The notes under the pieces: model-generated
The model's database searches: none
Seen by the model: the letters and a program-made list of their open reading frames with translations, nothing else
What the model was told of the DNA's origin: nothing
Translations under genes and position numbers: made by a program
In this document: positions 45,014-54,851 of the stretch, one piece after another
How the letters are laid out: every line of letters begins with the position of its first letter
How positions within the stretch are numbered: the first letter of the stretch is position 1
Assembly (NCBI RefSeq): GCF_041320705.1
Contig: NZ_JBGGTQ010000001.1
Location: 186,001-250,000, forward strand
DNA length: 64,000 nucleotides
Direction: 5' to 3'
Source: Kineococcus mangrovi
GTDB lineage: Bacteria > Actinomycetota > Actinomycetes > Actinomycetales > Kineococcaceae

Positions 45014-46141
45014 TCAGCCGGCGTGCTGCGGCGTCCGGTCCAGGTGGGCGTCCTCGGGGTGCGCACGGTTGTGCGCGATCGAGGAGATGAGGGCCGCGAC
45101 GATGAACGCCACCCCGATGAGGCCGGTGACGACCTCGGGCACCTCGACCTCGATGCTGATGAGCAGGATCGTGGCCAGCGCGCCGATGGCCCACAGGGCC
45201 CCGTTCTCCAGGAACACGTACTGCGAGAGCGTTCCCTCGCGGACCAGGTGCACGGTCATCGACCGGATGTACATGGCGCCCACGCCCAGCCCGATCGCGA
45301 TGATGATCGCGTCGTTGGTGATCGCGAAGGCCCCGATGACACCGTCGAAGGAGAAGGACGCGTCCAGCACCTCGAGATAGAGGAACAGGAAGAACGCCGC
45401 CTTGCCGCCGACCTTGGCGGCCTCGGAGGGCCCGCGACGGCCCGCGGCGGGGGCGGCACCGGCGTCCTCGTCCGCGTTCTCCTCGACGGTCTCGACGTCG
45501 TCCTCGACGTTGAAGAGCTCACCGAGGCCGTTGACGAGCAGGTAGACGACCATGCCGAGGACCCCGGAGGCCAGGACCGTCTGCGCGTGGTCGGCCGCGA
45601 AGGTCTCGGCCACGACGAAGAGGATCGCCCCGCCGACGATGGTGGACATCGCCTCGACGCTGCCGACCTTCTCCAGGAGGCGCTCGACCGGCCCGAGCCA
45701 GTGGTGCTCCTTCTCGCCGAAGACGAAGTTGAGGAACAGCATCATGAGGAACATGCCGCCGAACGCCGCGATCGTGGGGTGCGCGGCGTTCAGCAGGTAC
45801 CCGTAGGTGCCGGGTTCTTCCGGGTCGCCCTTCTCCAGCGCCAGCCGGACCGCCTCGACGGGGCTGAGCGAGGCGGTGATGCCGACCAGCAGCAGCGGGA
45901 AGACCAGGCGCATGCCGAAGACGGCGATGATGATGCCGACCGAGAGGAAGATCTTCTGCCAGAACTCGTTCATCCGCCGCAGCACCGTCGCGTTCACGAC
46001 CGCGTTGTCGAAGGAGAGGCTGATCTCCAGGACGGCGAGGATCGCGACGAGACCGATGCCGGCCCAGCCGTCGTAGAGGACGGCCAGCACGAGGCCGAGG
46101 GCGGTCACACCGAAGGACCACCCGTAGGTCTTGAGGATCAC
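45014..46141 (-). CDS. DUF475 (TerC-related) integral membrane protein
   Basis: The 375-residue protein has about nine transmembrane helices and the acidic repeats typical of TerC relatives: LEISLSFDNAVVNATVL near 45 and LEVLDASFSFDGVIGAFAITND near 260, where the Asp/Asn residues probably bind a metal ion. A cytoplasmic acidic loop (VEDDVETVEENADEDAG) lies between the halves. It probably moves or senses metal ions at the membrane, together with the TerD proteins. Confidence 0.9.
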   Translation of the reverse strand: MILKTYGWSFGVTALGLVLAVLYDGWAGIGLVAILAVLEISLSFDNAVVNATVLRRMNEFWQKIFLSVGIIIAVFGMRLVFPLLLVGITASLSPVEAVRLALEKGDPEEPGTYGYLLNAAHPTIAAFGGMFLMMLFLNFVFGEKEHHWLGPVERLLEKVGSVEAMSTIVGGAILFVVAETFAADHAQTVLASGVLGMVVYLLVNGLGELFNVEDDVETVEENADEDAGAAPAAGRRGPSEAAKVGGKAAFFLFLYLEVLDASFSFDGVIGAFAITNDAIIIAIGLGVGAMYIRSMTVHLVREGTLSQYVFLENGALWAIGALATILLISIEVEVPEVVTGLIGVAFIVAALISSIAHNRAHPEDAHLDRTPQHAG

Positions 46142-46229
46142 CGGTCAGCTTCCTGTTCGGACGGGGCCCGTGCGGGCCGGACGGGTGAGCCTCTCACGAG
46201 GACCTCACCTCACGCGCAGCAGACGCACG

Positions 46230-46267
46230 GACGGTGCCGCCCGGCCGGGTGGCCGGGCGGCACCGTC
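46230..46267 (-). terminator. Terminator of the TelA-TerD transcription unit
   Basis: A 17-bp perfect stem (46230-46246 with 46251-46267) with GGGT loop lies 9 nt beyond the stop of the 46277 terD gene. It separates that unit from the DUF475-to-HAD unit. Confidence 0.85.
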
Positions 46268-46276
46268 AGGGGCGGC

Positions 46277-46852
46277 TCAGACGCTGACGCCGAAGTCCGT
46301 GGCGATCCCGCGCAGACCGTTGGCGTAGCCCTGCCCGACGGCGCGGAACTTCCAGTCGCTGCCGTTGCGGTACAGCTCACCGAAGACCATGGCGGTCTCG
46401 GTCGAGGCGTCCTCGGAGAGGTCGTAGCGGGCGACCTCGGTCGCGCCCTGGGCGTTCACGACGCGCACGTACGCGTTGCGGACCTGGCCGAAGGACTGCT
46501 TGCGGGTGTCGGCGTCGTAGATCGCGACCGTGAAGACGATCTTGTCGATCTCGGCCGGGACGGCCGCGAGGTCGACGTTGATGGCCTCGTCGTCGCCCTC
46601 ACCCTCACCGGTGCGGTTGTCACCGGTGTGCTCGACCGAGCCCTCGGGGGACTTCAGCTGGTTGAAGAAGACGAAGAAGCCGTCGTTGGGGACCTTGCCG
46701 TTCGCGCCGACCATGATGGCCTGCGCGTCGAGGTCGAACTCCGAGCCCGTGAAGGAGTTCGCGTCCCAGCCGAGGCCGACGACCGCCTTGGTCATGCCCG
46801 GCGCTTCCTTGGACAGGGAGACGTTCCCGCCCTTGCTGAGGCTGACGCCCAT
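46277..46852 (-). CDS. terD: TerD-family protein
   Basis: The 191-residue protein starts at ATG 46852 ([19 protein letters not shown]) with AAGGAG upstream. It contains [60 protein letters not shown] with the calcium motif, and [13 protein letters not shown]. It is the most canonical of the three TerD-type proteins in the window and ends the rightmost Ter unit just before a strong terminator. Confidence 0.94.
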   Translation of the reverse strand: MGVSLSKGGNVSLSKEAPGMTKAVVGLGWDANSFTGSEFDLDAQAIMVGANGKVPNDGFFVFFNQLKSPEGSVEHTGDNRTGEGEGDDEAINVDLAAVPAEIDKIVFTVAIYDADTRKQSFGQVRNAYVRVVNAQGATEVARYDLSEDASTETAMVFGELYRNGSDWKFRAVGQGYANGLRGIATDFGVSV

Positions 46853-46922
46853 GGTGTGTCGCTCCTTCTGCGAGTAGTGCTGACGGTGGGCCAACGATCA
46901 CCGGCCCCGGGGAGTGCCCGTT

Positions 46923-47741
46923 CTAGTCGCGCGATCCGCCGAACAGGCCGCCGATCGCGCCGAGGCCCTGCTGGTCGGGCTTGGCGCTGGTCTTGACGAG
47001 GGCCTTGGCGAAGGCCTCGATGGTCACGGACTGCAGGATGACGCGCCCGTTGCCGCGCAGGGTGGCGAGGGTCAGGCCCTCACCGCCGAAGACGGCGCTC
47101 ATGATGCCCTGCCGGTTGAGCCGGCCGACGGTCTCGACGCCGTAGGTGATCCGGTCGTCCCACGCGACGATGCAGCCGGTGTCGACCCGGAGGGTGCCGC
47201 CGTAGTCGGCGGGGTTGATGTCGATGAAGTCGCCGGCCCCGGCGATGAGCAGGGACCCGCGGCCGGTGAACTTCTCCAGGATGAAGCCCTCCCCGCCCAT
47301 CAGTCCCTGGCCGAGGCCGGAGAAGGCGACGTCGAAGTGGACACCGGCCTCGGCGGCCACGAAGGCGTCCTTCTCGGCGAACCACGTCGTGGACCCGTCC
47401 AGCTCGAGGTGGCGCATCTCCCCGGGCAGGACGCCGGCGAGGCCGAGCAGGCCGTCCCCACCGGGGGTGTGGAAGTGCTGGAAGGCGAAGGACTCCCCCG
47501 CCAGCACCCGCTTGCCGGCGTTGGCGGCGCCGCGCAGCAGGCCGCCGAAACCGCCGCCCCCACCGGAGTCCCCGCCGCCGGGTCCGTGCGGGTCGGTCGG
47601 TGCCGACAGCTTCGTCTCCACGACGACGTCGCCGGAGGAGAAGAGGAACTTGCCGGCCTCGCAGTACACCGTCTGGCCGGGGCGCAGGGTCACCACGGCC
47701 ATCTGGGTGGTGGTGCCGACGAGCTGGACGTCGAGCGTCAT
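46923..47741 (-). CDS. AIM24 family protein
   Basis: The 272-residue protein has the AIM24/TIGR00266 double beta-helix pattern: AVVTLRPGQTVYCEAGKFLFSSGDVVVETKL, a Gly-rich segment (GGGDSGGGGGFGGLLRG), ESFAFQHFHTPGGDGLLGLAG, GEGFILEKFTGRGSLLIAGAGDFIDI and RVDTGCIVAWDDRITYGVETVG. The family has no settled biochemical role but is often found with TerD and TelA genes. It stands between the XpaC-like genes and terD. Confidence 0.88.
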   Translation of the reverse strand: MTLDVQLVGTTTQMAVVTLRPGQTVYCEAGKFLFSSGDVVVETKLSAPTDPHGPGGGDSGGGGGFGGLLRGAANAGKRVLAGESFAFQHFHTPGGDGLLGLAGVLPGEMRHLELDGSTTWFAEKDAFVAAEAGVHFDVAFSGLGQGLMGGEGFILEKFTGRGSLLIAGAGDFIDINPADYGGTLRVDTGCIVAWDDRITYGVETVGRLNRQGIMSAVFGGEGLTLATLRGNGRVILQSVTIEAFAKALVKTSAKPDQQGLGAIGGLFGGSRD

Positions 47742-47784
47742 GGTGCCTTCCTACCGCACGCCGGGGTCCGCGGGGCGGGCGCGG

Positions 47785-48609
47785 TCACGGCAGGTCCAGG
47801 TCGCTGCCGCGGAACTTCGCCTCCAGGAAGCGGCTCTGCTGGCGCTGCCGGTCGACGTCGGCGGCCAGGACCGCCTCGCGCAGCCGGCGGCACCCCTCGA
47901 CGAGCAGGTGCAGCTGGCTGCGCAGCTCGTCCGTCGGGGTCAGCCCGCCGCCGTCGCGGTGCCCGCGAGCGACGTCCTCGGGCAGCGCCAGGAAGTCCTC
48001 GACCGTGCGCGGCAGGTGCTCGGAGGCGAGCGTGTGCAGGTCGTGCCGCACCTGCGGGTCCGCACCGCGCTCCTGGACCCGGCGCAGCAACGGGCCCAGC
48101 AGGTCCGCGACCTCGTGGACCTGGGCCCGCTCGGACGTCGTGAGGCCGCCGGCGGCGTCGGCGCGGGCGACGGTGGCCGCGAGCGCCGCCTCCGCCGACC
48201 CGCTCCGGAGGGCCGGCTGCGGGGTGGGGGCGGCCGGGGCGCGGACCGCGGCGGGCACCGCGAGCACGACCTGCCCCGTCCGCAGCGCGCGACGGTGGTG
48301 CCGCCGCAGCCGACGCCGTCGCCGGGTCTCGTTCTCGTACGCCACGTTGAGGGCGATCCACGCCCACATGGCGAGGAACCCCGCGGGCCAGGCGACGGTG
48401 TAGAGGAGGATCCACCCGCCGAGGCCGACGTACCGCAGGAGCTGGAAGACCGGGTCGGGGACGAAGCCGAGGACCGGCAGGTCGGCACCGAGGCGGGGTT
48501 CGAGCTGGTCCGGGGTGACGGTGGCCGGCACCGGCGGCCGGACGTCGGGCGAGGGGCGCTCCCCGCTCCCGCCGGGCCCGACCGGTTCGACGCCCACCGC
48601 GCAGCTCAC
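47785..48609 (-). CDS. XpaC-like membrane protein, paralog 3 (shared C-terminal tail)
   Basis: The 274-residue protein starts at GTG 48609, overlapping the upstream stop by 4 nt. A Pro-rich head leads to two membrane helices (about 68-108, FQLLRYVGLGGWILLYTVAWPAGFLAMWAWIALNV), a basic stretch (RRRRRLRRHHRR) and a helical C-terminal domain (VRHDLHTLASEHLPRTVEDFLALPEDVARGH ... TPTDELRSQLHLLVEGCRRLREAVLAADVDRQRQ). It ends FLEAKFRGSDLDLP. The domain resembles XpaC, a usual partner of TelA; this is inference. Confidence 0.7.
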   Translation of the reverse strand: MSCAVGVEPVGPGGSGERPSPDVRPPVPATVTPDQLEPRLGADLPVLGFVPDPVFQLLRYVGLGGWILLYTVAWPAGFLAMWAWIALNVAYENETRRRRRLRRHHRRALRTGQVVLAVPAAVRAPAAPTPQPALRSGSAEAALAATVARADAAGGLTTSERAQVHEVADLLGPLLRRVQERGADPQVRHDLHTLASEHLPRTVEDFLALPEDVARGHRDGGGLTPTDELRSQLHLLVEGCRRLREAVLAADVDRQRQQSRFLEAKFRGSDLDLP

Positions 48610-49412
48610 AGGTCCAGGTCGCTGCGCCGGAACTTGGCTTCGAGGAACCGGCTCTGCTGCTGCTGGCGGTCCACGTCGCGGGCCAGGACGGCGTCGCGCA
48701 GCTGCTCGCAGCCCGCGAGGAGGAGCAGCAGCTGGCTGCGGAGCTCGTCGGCGGGGGTCGTGCCCGCCGAGGTCCGGTGCTCGTGGGCGTAGTCGTCGGG
48801 CAGGACGAGGTAGTCGTCCACCGTGCGGGGCAGGTGCTCCCCCGCCAGGGTCTCCAGGTCGTGCCGGACCTGCGGGTCGGCCTCGCGGGTGCGCAGCTGC
48901 GCGAGCAGCGGGCGCAGCAGCCGGTCCACCTCGCGCACGAGCCCCACGGACTCGGCGTCCATCCGGCCACCGGCGGTCTCGGCCCGCACGACCGCCCCCG
49001 CCAGGGCGCGCTCGGCGGCCGAGACGGGGTCGGGCAGCGCGGGCACCGCGGGGGTCTCGACGGCGGGCGGGCGCCGCCGCGCGCGCAGCCGGTGCCGTTC
49101 CAGGCGGCGGGCGCGCCGGGCCTCGCGGTCGGCCCAGGGCAGTCCCTCCTTCTTCACGTAGCCGAAGACGGCGCCCTGCACGAGCAGCATGACCAGGCCG
49201 ATGTACCAGAACGTGCCGGTGGAGAAGGCGACGATCCAGCCCGCCGTCCACACCGCCGTGAACAGCTTCATGGCGTGCGGGCTGAGGGCCCCGGAGTCCT
49301 CGCGCGGCTGCTCGGGCACCGACGGTTCGCGATCCTCGTGCAGGACGGGCGCTGACGCCTGCTCCGTGGCGGGCGAGCGCTCCGCACCCCCCTTGCCGAG
49401 TTCCACTCCCAC
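48606..49412 (-). CDS. XpaC-like membrane protein, paralog 2 (shared C-terminal tail)
   Basis: The 268-residue protein starts at GTG 49412 with GGAGG upstream. Membrane helices lie at about 48-85 (LFTAVWTAGWIVAFSTGTFWYIGLVMLLVQGAVFGYV), then a basic stretch, then the helical domain (VRHDLETLAGEHLPRTVDDYLVLPDDYAHEHR ... TPADELRSQLLLLLAGCEQLRDAVLARDVDRQQQ). It ends [13 protein letters not shown]. It is most similar to paralog 3; the two probably arose by tandem duplication. Confidence 0.7.
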   Translation of the reverse strand: MGVELGKGGAERSPATEQASAPVLHEDREPSVPEQPREDSGALSPHAMKLFTAVWTAGWIVAFSTGTFWYIGLVMLLVQGAVFGYVKKEGLPWADREARRARRLERHRLRARRRPPAVETPAVPALPDPVSAAERALAGAVVRAETAGGRMDAESVGLVREVDRLLRPLLAQLRTREADPQVRHDLETLAGEHLPRTVDDYLVLPDDYAHEHRTSAGTTPADELRSQLLLLLAGCEQLRDAVLARDVDRQQQQSRFLEAKFRRSDLDL

Positions 49413-49428
49413 CGTCTGCCTCCGATCC

Positions 49429-50343
49429 CTACAGGTCCAGGTCGCTGCGGCGGAACTTGGCGTCCAGGAAGCGTCCCTGCACGGCCAGCTTGCGGGCGTC
49501 CTGGTCGTGGACCGCGCGCTGCAGGTCCTTCGCGCCGTCCACCAGCAACCGCAGCTGCGTGACGAGCTCCTCGGCCGGCGTCGTCCCCGCGGGCCCGCGG
49601 TTGGTGAGGGCGTACTCCTCCGGCAGGTCCAGGTAGTGCTCCAGGGCACCGGGCAGGTACTCGGTGACGATGGCCTCGAGGTTGTGCATCTCCTCGACGT
49701 CCGCGCCGCGCTTGGCGACGTGGGCGAGCAGCGGCGTGAGCACGTCCTCGACCTCCCGCACGGCCGGGACGGCGCCGTCGGGCAGCCGGCCCCCGTTGCG
49801 GTTCGCCGTGCGGACGACGTCGCGCAGCCGTTCCTGCAGCGCGACCACCGGGTCGGCGGGCGGCGCCGGTTCGACCGGCGCCGGTGCCGGTGCGGGGGAG
49901 ACCTCCTCCCCCGTGAAGGCCGCCTTGATCCGCAACCACGTCGAGTTCGCCATGACCGAGTGCACCAACCCCAGACCCCAGGTGCCGACGAGCAGCAGCG
50001 CGCCGAGCACGTTCAGCAGCAACGCGTCCCGCGACACGAGGGTGAGGGCCACCCCGTTCGAGAGGAAGTAGCCGAGCGCGGACAGGACCCAGACCGGCCG
50101 GCGGGCGCGCAGCCCCATGTAGAGGAACGCCAGCCACGGCAGGCCCACGGCCGGGATCGCCAGCCACCACGAGTGCGCCGCTCGCCAGGTGCGGCTGCGC
50201 AGGCGGCGAGAGACGACCTCGGGCGGGGCGGCGGCCCGCGACCGCGCACCGCGGCGCACGACCCGTCCTTCGACGACCGCGCGGCGCAGCGCACGGGACG
50301 GGCGCGCGTCCGCACCACCGCGCGGTGGGGCCACCGACCTCAC
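49429..50343 (-). CDS. XpaC-like membrane protein, paralog 1 (shared C-terminal tail)
   Basis: The 304-residue protein starts at GTG 50343, overlapping the telA stop by 4 nt. A basic N-terminus is followed by two to three membrane segments (about 58-130, including [20 protein letters not shown] and [23 protein letters not shown]), then the helical domain ([33 protein letters not shown] ... [35 protein letters not shown]). It ends [13 protein letters not shown]. It is more divergent than the other two copies. Confidence 0.7.
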   Translation of the reverse strand: MRSVAPPRGGADARPSRALRRAVVEGRVVRRGARSRAAAPPEVVSRRLRSRTWRAAHSWWLAIPAVGLPWLAFLYMGLRARRPVWVLSALGYFLSNGVALTLVSRDALLLNVLGALLLVGTWGLGLVHSVMANSTWLRIKAAFTGEEVSPAPAPAPVEPAPPADPVVALQERLRDVVRTANRNGGRLPDGAVPAVREVEDVLTPLLAHVAKRGADVEEMHNLEAIVTEYLPGALEHYLDLPEEYALTNRGPAGTTPAEELVTQLRLLVDGAKDLQRAVHDQDARKLAVQGRFLDAKFRRSDLDL

Positions 50344-51605
50344 CGGGGACCTTCCAGGGCCGGGCCGGCCCCCTCCTCGCCGTTGCGGGCCCGTTCCAGG
50401 TAGGACCGGGAACGGTGCACCTGGCCCTCGAGGGCGTCGACGGTGCTGGCCATGCTGACGACGGCCTGCTGCTTGAAGGTGTCGATGGCGTCCATCGTCG
50501 CGAAGACGTTGTCGAACGCCTTCTGCAGCGTCCCGACGTCGACCATCGCCGTCGAGGCCTGCTCGTGGATCTGCCCGGTCTGCTGCTGGAGCATCTCCGA
50601 GGTCGACAGGATCATCTGGTTCGTCGTCGTGTTGAGGGCGTTGATCTGGTCGAGGACGAGCTTCTGGTTCGCCAGCGCCTGGGCCACGATGACGGCGGTC
50701 CGCAGCGCGGCGACCGTCGTGGTCTGCGCCCGGTCGACGCCCTTGATGAGCTCGATGTTGTTCTTGCGCACCAGGTCCAGCGCCAGGTACCCCTGCACGC
50801 TGACGGCGAGCTGGGTCAGCAGGTCCTGGTGGCGCTGGCGGATCGGGAACAGCGCGTCGGAGGTGAGGGCGTCGGCGGCCTGCGGGTTGCCGGCGCGCAC
50901 CTCGTCGATCTTGGCGACCGTGGCGGCGTCGAGCGCCTTGGCCAGCGTCGCGTACTCCGTCAGCTTGCCCATCGTCGTCCACAGGTTCTGCTTCTCGGAC
51001 TCGATGGAGGCGTTGTCCTTGCGCAGCTCGTCCTGCCCGCTCGCCAGCGCCTTGATGATCGCGTCGAGCTGGGACTGGGCGTCCTGGTAGCGCTCGAAGT
51101 AGCGCTGGACCTTGCTCCCGAACGGGAGGATCCCCAGGAGCTTCTTGGTGCCCTTGAGGTCGGCGCGCGCGGGATCGAGGTCGGTGACCGTCTGCCGCAG
51201 CTCCAGCAGGGTGTTCGCGACCTTGACCTGCGCGTCGGCCCCCGGGCCGGAGGCCTTCTGCCCCTTCGCGCCGGCCAGGCTCGACTGCGGCCGTTCCAGC
51301 ATCCGGTTCGACACCTGCGCGGAGGAGCGGACCTCCTGCTCGCCCATGCGCGTGATGTCGTCGACCTTCTTCTGGAAGGCCGGGCTGCGGGGGTCCTGGG
51401 CGGCCAGGTCGGCGACGAACGCCTGCGCCTTGCGGTTCAGCTCCACCTTCGTCGACTCGTCGAGCGGGATCATCCCCTCGGCGGTGTCGTCGGCGACCAC
51501 GGGCACGGGCGTGGGAGGGGTGAGCTGCAGGTCCGAGGTCGCGGCGGGCGCGCTCGCCCCGGCCGGCGGGTTCAGCGACTTGCTCAGGTCCAGCGACTCC
51601 GACAT
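50340..51605 (-). CDS. telA: Toxic anion resistance protein TelA
   Basis: This is a 421-residue, largely coiled-coil cytosolic protein. Family features include [159 protein letters not shown] and the helical end [17 protein letters not shown]. It is the first gene of the Ter unit and is coupled to the XpaC-like genes, as in TelA-XpaC pairs elsewhere. Confidence 0.92.
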   Translation of the reverse strand: MSESLDLSKSLNPPAGASAPAATSDLQLTPPTPVPVVADDTAEGMIPLDESTKVELNRKAQAFVADLAAQDPRSPAFQKKVDDITRMGEQEVRSSAQVSNRMLERPQSSLAGAKGQKASGPGADAQVKVANTLLELRQTVTDLDPARADLKGTKKLLGILPFGSKVQRYFERYQDAQSQLDAIIKALASGQDELRKDNASIESEKQNLWTTMGKLTEYATLAKALDAATVAKIDEVRAGNPQAADALTSDALFPIRQRHQDLLTQLAVSVQGYLALDLVRKNNIELIKGVDRAQTTTVAALRTAVIVAQALANQKLVLDQINALNTTTNQMILSTSEMLQQQTGQIHEQASTAMVDVGTLQKAFDNVFATMDAIDTFKQQAVVSMASTVDALEGQVHRSRSYLERARNGEEGAGPALEGPR

Positions 51606-51803
51606 CCGGCGGTTCCCCTCGTCATCGATCTGCGTCCCACCCGCGCCTACCCCGGGCGTGCACCGATCCTAGGTCGGTCCACTCCGGCGGCGCCGTGGGC
51701 GGTGGTCCGATCCTCGCCGACCGGGGGCTGGTGGGCATCCACCCCTCGGTGGACGGGGCGTGGCGCCCCGTACACCGGTCGTCGCGGTCCTCGGGGGAAC
51801 GTG

Positions 51804-51838
51804 CGGGAAGCCCCCGAGGTGCCCTCGGGGGGTTCCCG
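51804..51838 (-). terminator. Terminator behind the SPOR-like gene
   Basis: CCCCCGAGG (51811-51819) pairs with 51823-51831, extended by 51804-51809 with 51833-51838 after one mismatch. It begins 24 nt beyond the stop of the 51862-52044 gene. The rest of the 51606-51861 gap, which also contains the telA promoter region, holds nothing else I can support. Confidence 0.75.
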
Positions 51839-51861
51839 GACCCGCGGCGCCCGAGCGCGGC

Positions 51862-52044
51862 TCACCAGTCGTCCTCCTCGCGGTCGCGCCGGTCGTTCTC
51901 CGCCGTGCGGGCCCGGGCCCGCTCGAGGGCGTGCTCGGCCTCCTCGCGCGTGGCGTAGGGACCCAGCAGGTCCTTCTGCTGCCCCTTGCGCTCCAGCTCC
52001 TGCACCCGACCGGTGCTCGTGTCGTAGAACCACTGCGTGCTCAT
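51862..52044 (-). CDS. Small SPOR-like conserved protein
   Basis: The 60-residue product, [21 protein letters not shown] followed by [22 protein letters not shown] and an acidic tail, has the short SPOR-type pattern (aromatic strand, G-P-Y-A-T-x-E-E-A helix). It is found next to methionine aminopeptidase genes in several actinobacteria. ATG 52044 is used. It is divergent from map. The role is unknown. Confidence 0.7.
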   Translation of the reverse strand: MSTQWFYDTSTGRVQELERKGQQKDLLGPYATREEAEHALERARARTAENDRRDREEDDW

Positions 52045-52116
52045 GGACGCATCCTGACCCGTCCCCCGGCCGGTCGCGCCCCGGCCCGGGCCCGACCGGG
52101 GCGCCGCCGCGGGACC

Positions 52117-52122
52117 TAGACT
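52117..52122 (+). promoter_or_regulatory. -10 element of a leaderless map transcript
   Basis: TAGACT lies 8 nt before the ATG at 52131, and no Shine-Dalgarno is present between them. Confidence 0.5.
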
Positions 52123-52130
52123 CGCCCCCC

Positions 52131-53009
52131 ATGAGCACCGGGACCTCCACCGCACCGCTGGGCACCCTGGAGCCCGGCACGATCTCCCCGCGCCGGCCGG
52201 TCCCGGCGAGCATCGCCCGCCCCGAGTACGTCGACCGCCCCGCGCCCGCGCCGTACACCGGCTCGAACGTCATCGACCCCGAGGGCGTCGAGCGGATCCG
52301 CCGGGCCTCCCGGCTGGCGGCGCAGGCCCTGGCCCTCGTCGGCGAGCACGTCGCGCCCGGCACGACCACCGACGAGCTGGACCGCATCGGGCACGAGTTC
52401 CTCTGCGACCACGGCGCCTACCCCTCGACGCTGGGCTACCGCGGGTTCCCGAAGGCCCTGTGCAGCAGCCTCAACGAGGTCATCTGCCACGGGATCCCCG
52501 ACTCGACCGTGCTGGCCGACGGCGACATCGTCAACATCGACGTCACGGCCTACCTCGACGGCATGCACGGGGACAACAACGCGACGTTCCTGTGCGGCGA
52601 CGTCGACGAGGAGTCGCGCCTGCTCGTCGAGCGCACCCGCGAGGCGACGCTGCGCGCCATCAAGGCCGTGGCCCCCGGGCGCGCGATCAACGTCGTGGGC
52701 CGGGTCATCGAGAAGTACGCGGCGCGCTTCGGCTACGGCGTCGTGCGCGACTTCACCGGGCACGGGGTCGGGCCGGCCTTCCACTCCGGCCTCGTCGTCC
52801 CGCACTACGACGCGGCGCCCCAGCACGCCACGGTCATGGAACCCGGCATGGTCTTCACGATCGAGCCGATGCTGACGCTCGGCACCCACGAGTGGGACAT
52901 GTGGGAGGACGGCTGGACGGTCCTCACCCGGGACCGCCGACGGACGGCGCAGTTCGAGCACACCCTCGTCGTGACCGAGACGGGCGCGGAGATCCTGACG
53001 CTCCCGTAA
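52131..53009 (+). CDS. map: Type I methionine aminopeptidase
   Basis: The 292-residue metalloprotease removes N-terminal methionine from new proteins. It has the five metal ligands in [19 protein letters not shown] (two Asp), [13 protein letters not shown] (His), FTIEPML (Glu) and [11 protein letters not shown] (Glu), and the substrate His in VICHGIPD. A 40-residue Pro-rich N-terminal extension ([26 protein letters not shown]) is typical of the actinobacterial class that associates with ribosomes through a Pro-rich linker. Confidence 0.95.
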   Translation: MSTGTSTAPLGTLEPGTISPRRPVPASIARPEYVDRPAPAPYTGSNVIDPEGVERIRRASRLAAQALALVGEHVAPGTTTDELDRIGHEFLCDHGAYPSTLGYRGFPKALCSSLNEVICHGIPDSTVLADGDIVNIDVTAYLDGMHGDNNATFLCGDVDEESRLLVERTREATLRAIKAVAPGRAINVVGRVIEKYAARFGYGVVRDFTGHGVGPAFHSGLVVPHYDAAPQHATVMEPGMVFTIEPMLTLGTHEWDMWEDGWTVLTRDRRRTAQFEHTLVVTETGAEILTLP

Positions 53010-53096
53010 CGCCCGGGGGTGCGGGACACGGCGGGCTCCTCCAGCGTTGACCCCTCGTGCGGCACCCCGCCGCCACCCGACCCACGAGGAGGACCC

Positions 53097-53312
53097 GTGA
53101 GCACCCCCGTCCTGTCCCGCCCGGCCCGCGGCAAGCTCATCGCCGGCGTCTGCGCCGGTCTCGGCCGCCGCTTCGGCGTGTCCGCCAACGTGGTGCGGCT
53201 GCTGTTCGTCCTCTCGTGCCTGCTGCCGGGGCCGCAGTTCATCGTGTACGTCGTGCTGTGGATCGTGCTGCCGAAGGACACCGGGGGCTCCGCGGGCGGC
53301 TACGGCCGGTGA
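53097..53312 (+). CDS. PspC-domain small membrane protein
   Basis: The 71-residue protein starts at GTG 53097 with GAGGAGGA upstream. It is a single PspC domain: LSRPARGKLIAGVCAGLGRRFGVSANVVRLLFVLSCLLPGPQFIVYVVLWIVLPKD, an amphipathic and one transmembrane helix. PspC proteins take part in envelope stress responses. It lies 87 nt after map and 43 nt before ppgK. Confidence 0.88.
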   Translation: MSTPVLSRPARGKLIAGVCAGLGRRFGVSANVVRLLFVLSCLLPGPQFIVYVVLWIVLPKDTGGSAGGYGR

Positions 53313-53355
53313 GCCGCGTGGCCGCGGAGTGCTGCTCCCCCTAGGCTCCGGGCTC

Positions 53356-54174
53356 GTGAGCCAGACCGAGCAGAGCAGCACCCCGCAGGCCCGTCCCGGC
53401 GCGGCCGTGGCCCGGGACTCCGGACGGACGACGGGGTTGGGCGTCGACATCGGGGGGTCCGGCATCAAGGCCGCCCCCGTCGACCTCGCCGGGGGCGCCT
53501 TCGCCGCCGACCGGGTCCGGCAGGAGACGCCCCAGCCGTCCACCCCGGCCGCCGTCGCCCCCGTGGTGGCCGACGTCATCGCCGGTTTCGACGTCCCGGC
53601 CGACACCCCGGTCGGCATCACGTTCCCCGCCGTCATCCAGCACGGGATCGCGCGCACGGCGGCCAACGTCGACAAGTCCTGGATCGGGACCGACGCCGGG
53701 ACGCTGTTCGCCGAGACGCTGGGCCGCAAGGTCCTGGTCGTCAACGACGCCGACGCCGCCGGGTACGCCGAGATCGCGTTCGGGGCCGGGAAGGGGGTGC
53801 GCGGCGTCGTCCTGGTGACGACGCTGGGCACCGGGATCGGCAGCGCCCTGTTCGTGGACGGCAAGCTGGTGCCCAACACCGAGCTCGGTCACCTCGAGAT
53901 CGACGGGCACGACGCCGAGAAGAAGGCCGCGGACTCGGCCCGCGAACGCCACGACCTGTCCTGGTCGCACTGGGCGAAGCGCTTGCAGCGCTACTACTCC
54001 CACGTCGAGGACCTGCTGTGGCCGGACCTCATCGTCGTCGGCGGGGGCGTGAGCAAGAAGCACGAGAAGTTCCTGCCGCACCTGGACCTGCGGACCCCGA
54101 TCGTGCCGGCGCAGCTGCGCAACGACGCCGGCATCATCGGCGCGGCGATGCTGGCGGCCCAGCTCGAGGACTGA
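53356..54174 (+). CDS. ppgK: Polyphosphate glucokinase
   Basis: The 272-residue ROK-family kinase phosphorylates glucose with polyphosphate (or ATP). Hallmarks are [18 protein letters not shown] (phosphate-binding), [72 protein letters not shown] and a C-terminal [23 protein letters not shown] 53356 has TAGGCT (53342-53347) 8 nt upstream and no Shine-Dalgarno, consistent with a leaderless mRNA. It would feed glucose 6-phosphate to Fgd and glycolysis. Confidence 0.93.
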   Translation: MSQTEQSSTPQARPGAAVARDSGRTTGLGVDIGGSGIKAAPVDLAGGAFAADRVRQETPQPSTPAAVAPVVADVIAGFDVPADTPVGITFPAVIQHGIARTAANVDKSWIGTDAGTLFAETLGRKVLVVNDADAAGYAEIAFGAGKGVRGVVLVTTLGTGIGSALFVDGKLVPNTELGHLEIDGHDAEKKAADSARERHDLSWSHWAKRLQRYYSHVEDLLWPDLIVVGGGVSKKHEKFLPHLDLRTPIVPAQLRNDAGIIGAAMLAAQLED

Positions 54175-54259
54175 CCGCGGCGGGTCCGTCCCCCGCCGGG
54201 GCGGGCGCTTCCGGTGGGGGCGGCTCCACCCGCGGGGACGGTCACGGCATGCTGGCCCC

Positions 54260-54808
54260 GTGGGTGGTCCGGAGGTCTGCGCGTTCTGCGGGGCGAGCGG
54301 TGAGGAGGCGCAGGTCGTCGTGAGCGAGCGCCTCGGCGTCGAGGTCGCCGTCTGCGCCGCCTGCCGCGAGAAGTTCGCCCCCCGCCCCGCCGTCCGTCCC
54401 GTGGCCGTCCCCGTCGAGGGCGGGGACCTCCCACCGACGTTGGGCCAGCAGACGTCGGCGGTCCTGGAGCACGTCCGGCGTCTGCAGCGGCGCGCGGAGC
54501 AGCGGCCGTACACCGAGGAGGACTGCCCCCGCTGCGGGCACCTCGTGCACCGCTACCCCGGAACCGGGGGTGACCCGGTCCGCCTGGCCCGCGAGCCCGT
54601 GCTCGCCGAGAGCGTGCCGGCCGCCGACCGCTGGCACGTGCGCGACGGTCGTGCCGTGCCCGCCGGGGACGGGGCGCAGGACGACGAGGACGCCCTGGGT
54701 GCCCGCGTCCTGCACGACGTCGTGTGCCCCGCGCACCCCGTGCCGGAGAACCCCCGGCTGGCCCGGCTCTGGCACGCCCACGCACGACCGCCCGCCGGCG
54801 ACGGCTGA
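54260..54808 (+). CDS. DUF6083-like zinc-ribbon protein
   Basis: The 182-residue protein has an N-terminal ribbon (VCAFCGASG ... VCAACREKF) and a second part with [35 protein letters not shown] and [13 protein letters not shown], the order seen in DUF6083 proteins of actinobacteria. A middle helix ([16 protein letters not shown]) links them. GTG 54260 has CATGCT 6 nt upstream without a Shine-Dalgarno. Function is unknown; zinc binding is likely. Confidence 0.65.
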   Translation: MGGPEVCAFCGASGEEAQVVVSERLGVEVAVCAACREKFAPRPAVRPVAVPVEGGDLPPTLGQQTSAVLEHVRRLQRRAEQRPYTEEDCPRCGHLVHRYPGTGGDPVRLAREPVLAESVPAADRWHVRDGRAVPAGDGAQDDEDALGARVLHDVVCPAHPVPENPRLARLWHAHARPPAGDG

Positions 54809-54851
54809 CCCGCGCCGCCCGGTCCGGCGCGACCTCGCTCACGGGTGGGGA

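Noticed and set aside
42371-46996. A 1,541-codon open frame on the plus strand
   Set aside because: It is antisense to the Ter cluster genes, which have clear families on the minus strand. Long open antisense frames are expected from GC-rich third positions.
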